Shown: piece after piece, positions 60,175-64,000 of the stretch
Position numbering within the stretch: the first letter of the stretch is position 1
Layout of the letters: every line of letters starts with the position of its first letter
Source: Dromaius novaehollandiae
Lineage: Eukaryota > Chordata > Aves > Casuariiformes > Dromaiidae
Direction of reading: 5' to 3'
Assembly: GCF_036370855.1 (NCBI RefSeq)
Contig: NC_088103.1
Location: forward strand, 35,009,904-35,073,903
Length of the DNA: 64,000 bases
Translations under genes and position numbers: made by a program
Notes under the pieces: generated by a model
Database searches by the model: none
Seen by the model: the letters and a program-made list of their open reading frames with translations, nothing else
Told to the model about the DNA's origin: nothing

Positions 60175-63100
60175 GTACACATATATGCACACATAGGATG
60201 ACAAAAGTCCTTATAGGTTACAGTGACTGTGATTTACGTACATCTGCAGAATTTTGCTGGGATACAGTTATATTAACATTGCAACATGGTCTCAACATTT
60301 TTCAAAGCAAGGCTCACCTCCCGACACATTATATTGCCTACCCACCATCCCATTCAGGGTCTCCTTTCTGTGCTGCCTATTGTGGCATATGATTACGATG
60401 ACAATGTGATACATGTAAATGGAAAAGTCAAACCAAGAAACATTCATTTTATTTGTATTAGGTTTTTGATGCAGTTCAGTAGTTTGGAAGAGCAGGGAAA
60501 GCTAGAAACACATATCCTGACAACTCCAGCATATGGTTCATTGTTGGAGTATTGCTGCACTGCAGAAGGCTTAAGATCATTATCTTACTAACGGTAGTAA
60601 TTTGCTTGATAATGAGCCAAGCTCCGCTAACCTTACTCAGATGTTGGGCAAGACCTGAGTCTGAGTGGAGTAGCAGCAGCACAGTCCCTAGAGCGCACGG
60701 ATGTAGCCTGTAGCTTAGTCACGAGGATGCTACTGTGGCAGAAAATAGTTATAACGATATTATTTCTAAAACACAGTCTAAGATCGAACCAGCAGAAGTA
60801 AAATAAGAGCAAGGTTTGGGCTGAGAGTTAAATTCTAGATATCTTTCTAATTTGCTTTCAGACCCTTCAGAAGATAGAGGAATTACTTCATCCTTTCCAC
60901 CTGCATTCCTAATCCGTTATAAAACTAGCAATATTTCCTTAATCTATTACAACCAGTAGATAAAAGAAATCATTTTGCAATGATCTGCAAAGAGAGAATA
61001 AGGACATGTTAGGGAGGTCAAGGGCAGGCCAGCAGTGGAACAGGTTTTAATACAGCTTCCAGCTGTCACCTTCGCAAGGAGCACACAATGTGTGGTGGCC
61101 AGGTTGGTGCACACAGCGGAATTTGCATTAACGCAGGGAAAGCAGGAGTGATAATCTCACTTGAGTCAGGCCTTGCTATGGTCCCACCTTTTATACCACG
61201 GGTGACTGTGTAAAGCTAAAGTAGATTGCGGCAGGATAGTATTTGAATAGACGCGACTCAGTGTGACCCTACAGATTATCAGATGGCTTCACCCTCTGTG
61301 TGCCCACACTGCCTGTTTGTGTCCAAGGTCCCCTCAAGTGCCCTGCAACAGCTACTTACCATCAACAGGGACGACTCCCTCACTGCAATGTTGTCCAAAA
61401 GCCCAGGGAGTTGCTGCGCACTGCTGGGTGCCGAGGGCCCTGGAGCCAGCAGAGAAGGGACCGGGCGACTCCTCCCTCCCGTGAGTGTTTCACTGTCCCT
61501 AGCTTCCCTGCAAGGAAATGCACAGGGAGACAGGGTCACCTCCTCACAGCTTCAGGCTTGCCATATGGTGTCCTCGTCTACCCTCTTACACCTGACTGTC
61601 TAAACATCTTAAGTCTCTGTGATTTCTATGGCCTTCCTCAGGCATTAAGAGAGGAGGGATTTTTTTAGTAGCCCCTTCCTATCAGAAGAGTGAAGGAATG
61701 AAAGAAGCCAGATGGATTTTCAGCTAGAGGAACATTTGGTGGGAGAGAACTACAAGGCTGAAGAATAAAATATGAAAGAGGGAATTAGGAATCAGGGATT
61801 AAGGCATGGATTCTGCTGCTGGAACAGAGCGGCTGCTGGAAGCATGGGTGGAAATTGTTTCTGCTAATGAGCACAGGATGACTGTAGACATAATTGAAAC
61901 TCATTTTTAAATACACCCAAATGTTCATGATTGGGAAGAGAGCCATGGGTGAGATCTGGTGAGCAAATAGTGGAAGGCATCCATTCAAGAAACCTGAGCA
62001 CTGTGAAGGGCCAAGTGTGTTAATGTTAACTTACAGGTCTTCCTTCACAGCCTCTCAGGATTAATAATACTGGGGCAGATGGGGCAGGACACAGCCTTTA
62101 AACATGCAGATGTTTTTTGTTCTCTTTAAGCTGCGCCCCCCAATTCACTCTCTAAAGCTGTAGGTCAGATTGGTAGCATAAATCATAATATTGATGGTGA
62201 TGAGGGCCTGTAGTGGGTAGCGGTCACGATGGGGATGGGCAGAGCGTTGCTTTCTTCACAGAGCCTTGCAGAATCCCTGAGTTTGGCATGGATGAAGGTG
62301 GAAGAGAAGAATTTTCTAACAAGTGTGGCAGGACCTTCATAATCCTAGTTGCAGAACTGGGAGGAAAAACACTCTGGTGTGTCTGCGTATAACGGCTAGT
62401 AGTTCTCTAGCTGTGTATATGAGCTAAGAACAGTTCTTTGGCTTCAAGCCATGCTGGGGAATGGCAAGTTCAGTTTGGTTCCAGAATTATCAGCTTAATC
62501 TTAGGTGTATTCCCTAATTGTTATCTCCATTATTTATGTAGAGCCTTTAACTGCATGTTACACCCAGACCGCTTAGCAGCTTTAGCTTTTGTCCCCGAAT
62601 TAACTGAGCTCTTTATTTAGGCATTTCTATTAATGAAAAAAAATCCATGATTTAACTTTTCAAAAAAATGGTAATGGGATACGGTACTTTTCTTTCTCTT
62701 GAGATCATTGGCTCAGCTCTAGTGTCTAACAGGATTGAAGGTTACTGACATTTGAGATCTGTTGCCTGACCTTCATGAACAGAGTAGGAAGCCTCAATCC
62801 AATCTAAACTGAACAATCCTAAAACTACTGTGTAGTTTGAAAATGACAGAAGGAGAGAATTTTCCAAAATCAAATAGAAAAAAAATCAGTTGGGAAATTA
62901 AGTGATCAAAGACTGCACAGAATTTCCTGGTGACTAGGAAAAAAAGGAAGTATTTTTAATAAGCTCTTGTTTCTTTTAATACTGCAGAACCAATTTAACT
63001 GTGAGAAGGCACACTGGATTCCTGTGTGTCTTCTGTACAAGCCAGAACATGAGCCCAGTGACCTTATAGTCTTTGGTGTATGAAGCCATGAGATTATCAC

Positions 63101-63834
63101 GGATTCCTGTATCACTGGGGAATTTACAAGACTTGCATGTAGAGAAGTAATACTTACATTTTTTACACAATATATTCATAATATTTGTATCGTATTCTAA
63201 TCTTAGCAATTTTGAGGCAAATCTTGCTTTCTTTAATGGTAATCTCCCATTGATTTATTGATTATTTGGGCTGAACAACATTAAAAACATTTTTATGCAA
63301 ATACAGGACCTCATCCATGATTACATATTCATCCCACCATTATGTCTCCATGATATGTATTAATATTTGTAACATGTTTTGAAAATATAAAAAAAGATTG
63401 TCAGGGCAGAAAATAGCTATTATTTACGGGGCAGCTTATCAAATCACTACGGTGATGGAGTGCCACCTAGTGATTTTCTTTCTTAAAACAGCAGGGTGTA
63501 AAAGGAAATACATTTCAACCCCCAGCTCTTGGGCTTTCGGTTATTCTTCGTATCATTACCTTCCAGTGTCCAAAAGGTTCATTTACACTTTCTAGAAGAC
63601 ATGTAATGTCACAGTACCTGCCCCAAATTGTTTACATTCTCCCAGGTGATGTTATGATGAGATTTTACTCTATTTATTTGTATCTCTGCAGAAGCCCATA
63701 AATCCTTACATTCAGCAAGTGACGGGTTATCACTCTTATGCTGCTACAGTTTAAAACTTGCATTAAATTAACTGCCTAAATGTTGTGACCTCAAATAAAT
63801 CAGTAAGCAAATATTTCTTTTCTATTAACCCTTT

Positions 63835-63868
63835 CTACACCTACACCTACACCTACGCCTACACACGC

Positions 63869-63946
<78 letters not shown>
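63835..63946. repeat. Compound (CTACAC)n-(AC)n microsatellite
   Basis: Three CTACAC units, then CTACGC and CTACACACGC variants, lead into an unbroken (AC) run of 38 units at 63871-63946. Alternating purine-pyrimidine tracts of this length can adopt Z-DNA and are usually polymorphic. Confidence 0.97.
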
Positions 63947-63948
<2 letters not shown>

Positions 63949-64000
63949 TTGTGAACATCTCTTTTATGCAGCTGGTGAAATATGTGATTCTGCTAATTTA

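Larger units (their letters stand above)
59061..63834. other. Intergenic sequence right of ITPRIP
   Basis: No coding exon recognised. CFAP58, the next gene in the mammalian order, was looked for and not seen. It contains a MIR-like fragment (59210-59262), a two-copy 10-base tandem (CAAGTTTATT) near 59865-59880 and an (AT)n-rich patch at 60151-60174. Confidence 0.6.

Noticed and set aside
1-64000. CRISPR arrays, operons, phage or integrative elements, tRNA or rRNA genes
   Set aside because: None is expected in vertebrate nuclear DNA of this kind, and no matching pattern was seen on either strand.

Overview
The window is vertebrate nuclear DNA, most likely from a bird. It has spliced genes with GT-AG introns, three CpG islands at promoters, sparse interspersed repeats, and two CR1 LINE 3' ends that carry the avian-type ATTCTGTG terminal repeat. 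The gene order CFAP43 (-), GSTO1 (+), ITPRIP (-) matches the human 10q25 neighbourhood except that no GSTO2 is visible. Identifications come from reading the translation against remembered family sequences; no search was run.

Layout. 1-9908 holds the first five coding exons of CFAP43 on the minus strand. All five were assembled by hand from splice sites and reading phase, and together they give 262 complete codons. The gene runs off the left edge. Its CpG-island promoter (about 9560-10180) has an RFX-type X-box close to the start codon and a second set of promoter signals pointing to the right. 11900-12640 is the GSTO1 CpG island. GSTO1 follows on the plus strand as six coding exons between 12299 and 19899 (242 aa), with poly(A) signals at 20008 and 20231. 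About 20250-32800 contains no recognisable gene. ITPRIP lies on the minus strand: its whole protein (549 aa) is in one exon, 37391-39053, with a probable long 3' UTR down to about 32815. An intron of about 19.5 kb separates it from a CpG island at 58230-59060 that should hold its 5' UTR exon. 59060-64000 is intergenic and ends near a long (AC)n microsatellite.

The genes are not an operon and share no pathway. CFAP43 is an axonemal WD-repeat protein of motile cilia. GSTO1 is a cytosolic cysteine-type glutathione transferase. ITPRIP is a membrane-associated regulator of the IP3 receptor. The ordering is inherited synteny. I saw no novel multi-gene system. The items most worth checking are the divergent promoter and X-box at CFAP43, the missing GSTO2, the alternative 5' donors of ITPRIP, and a few repeat structures.
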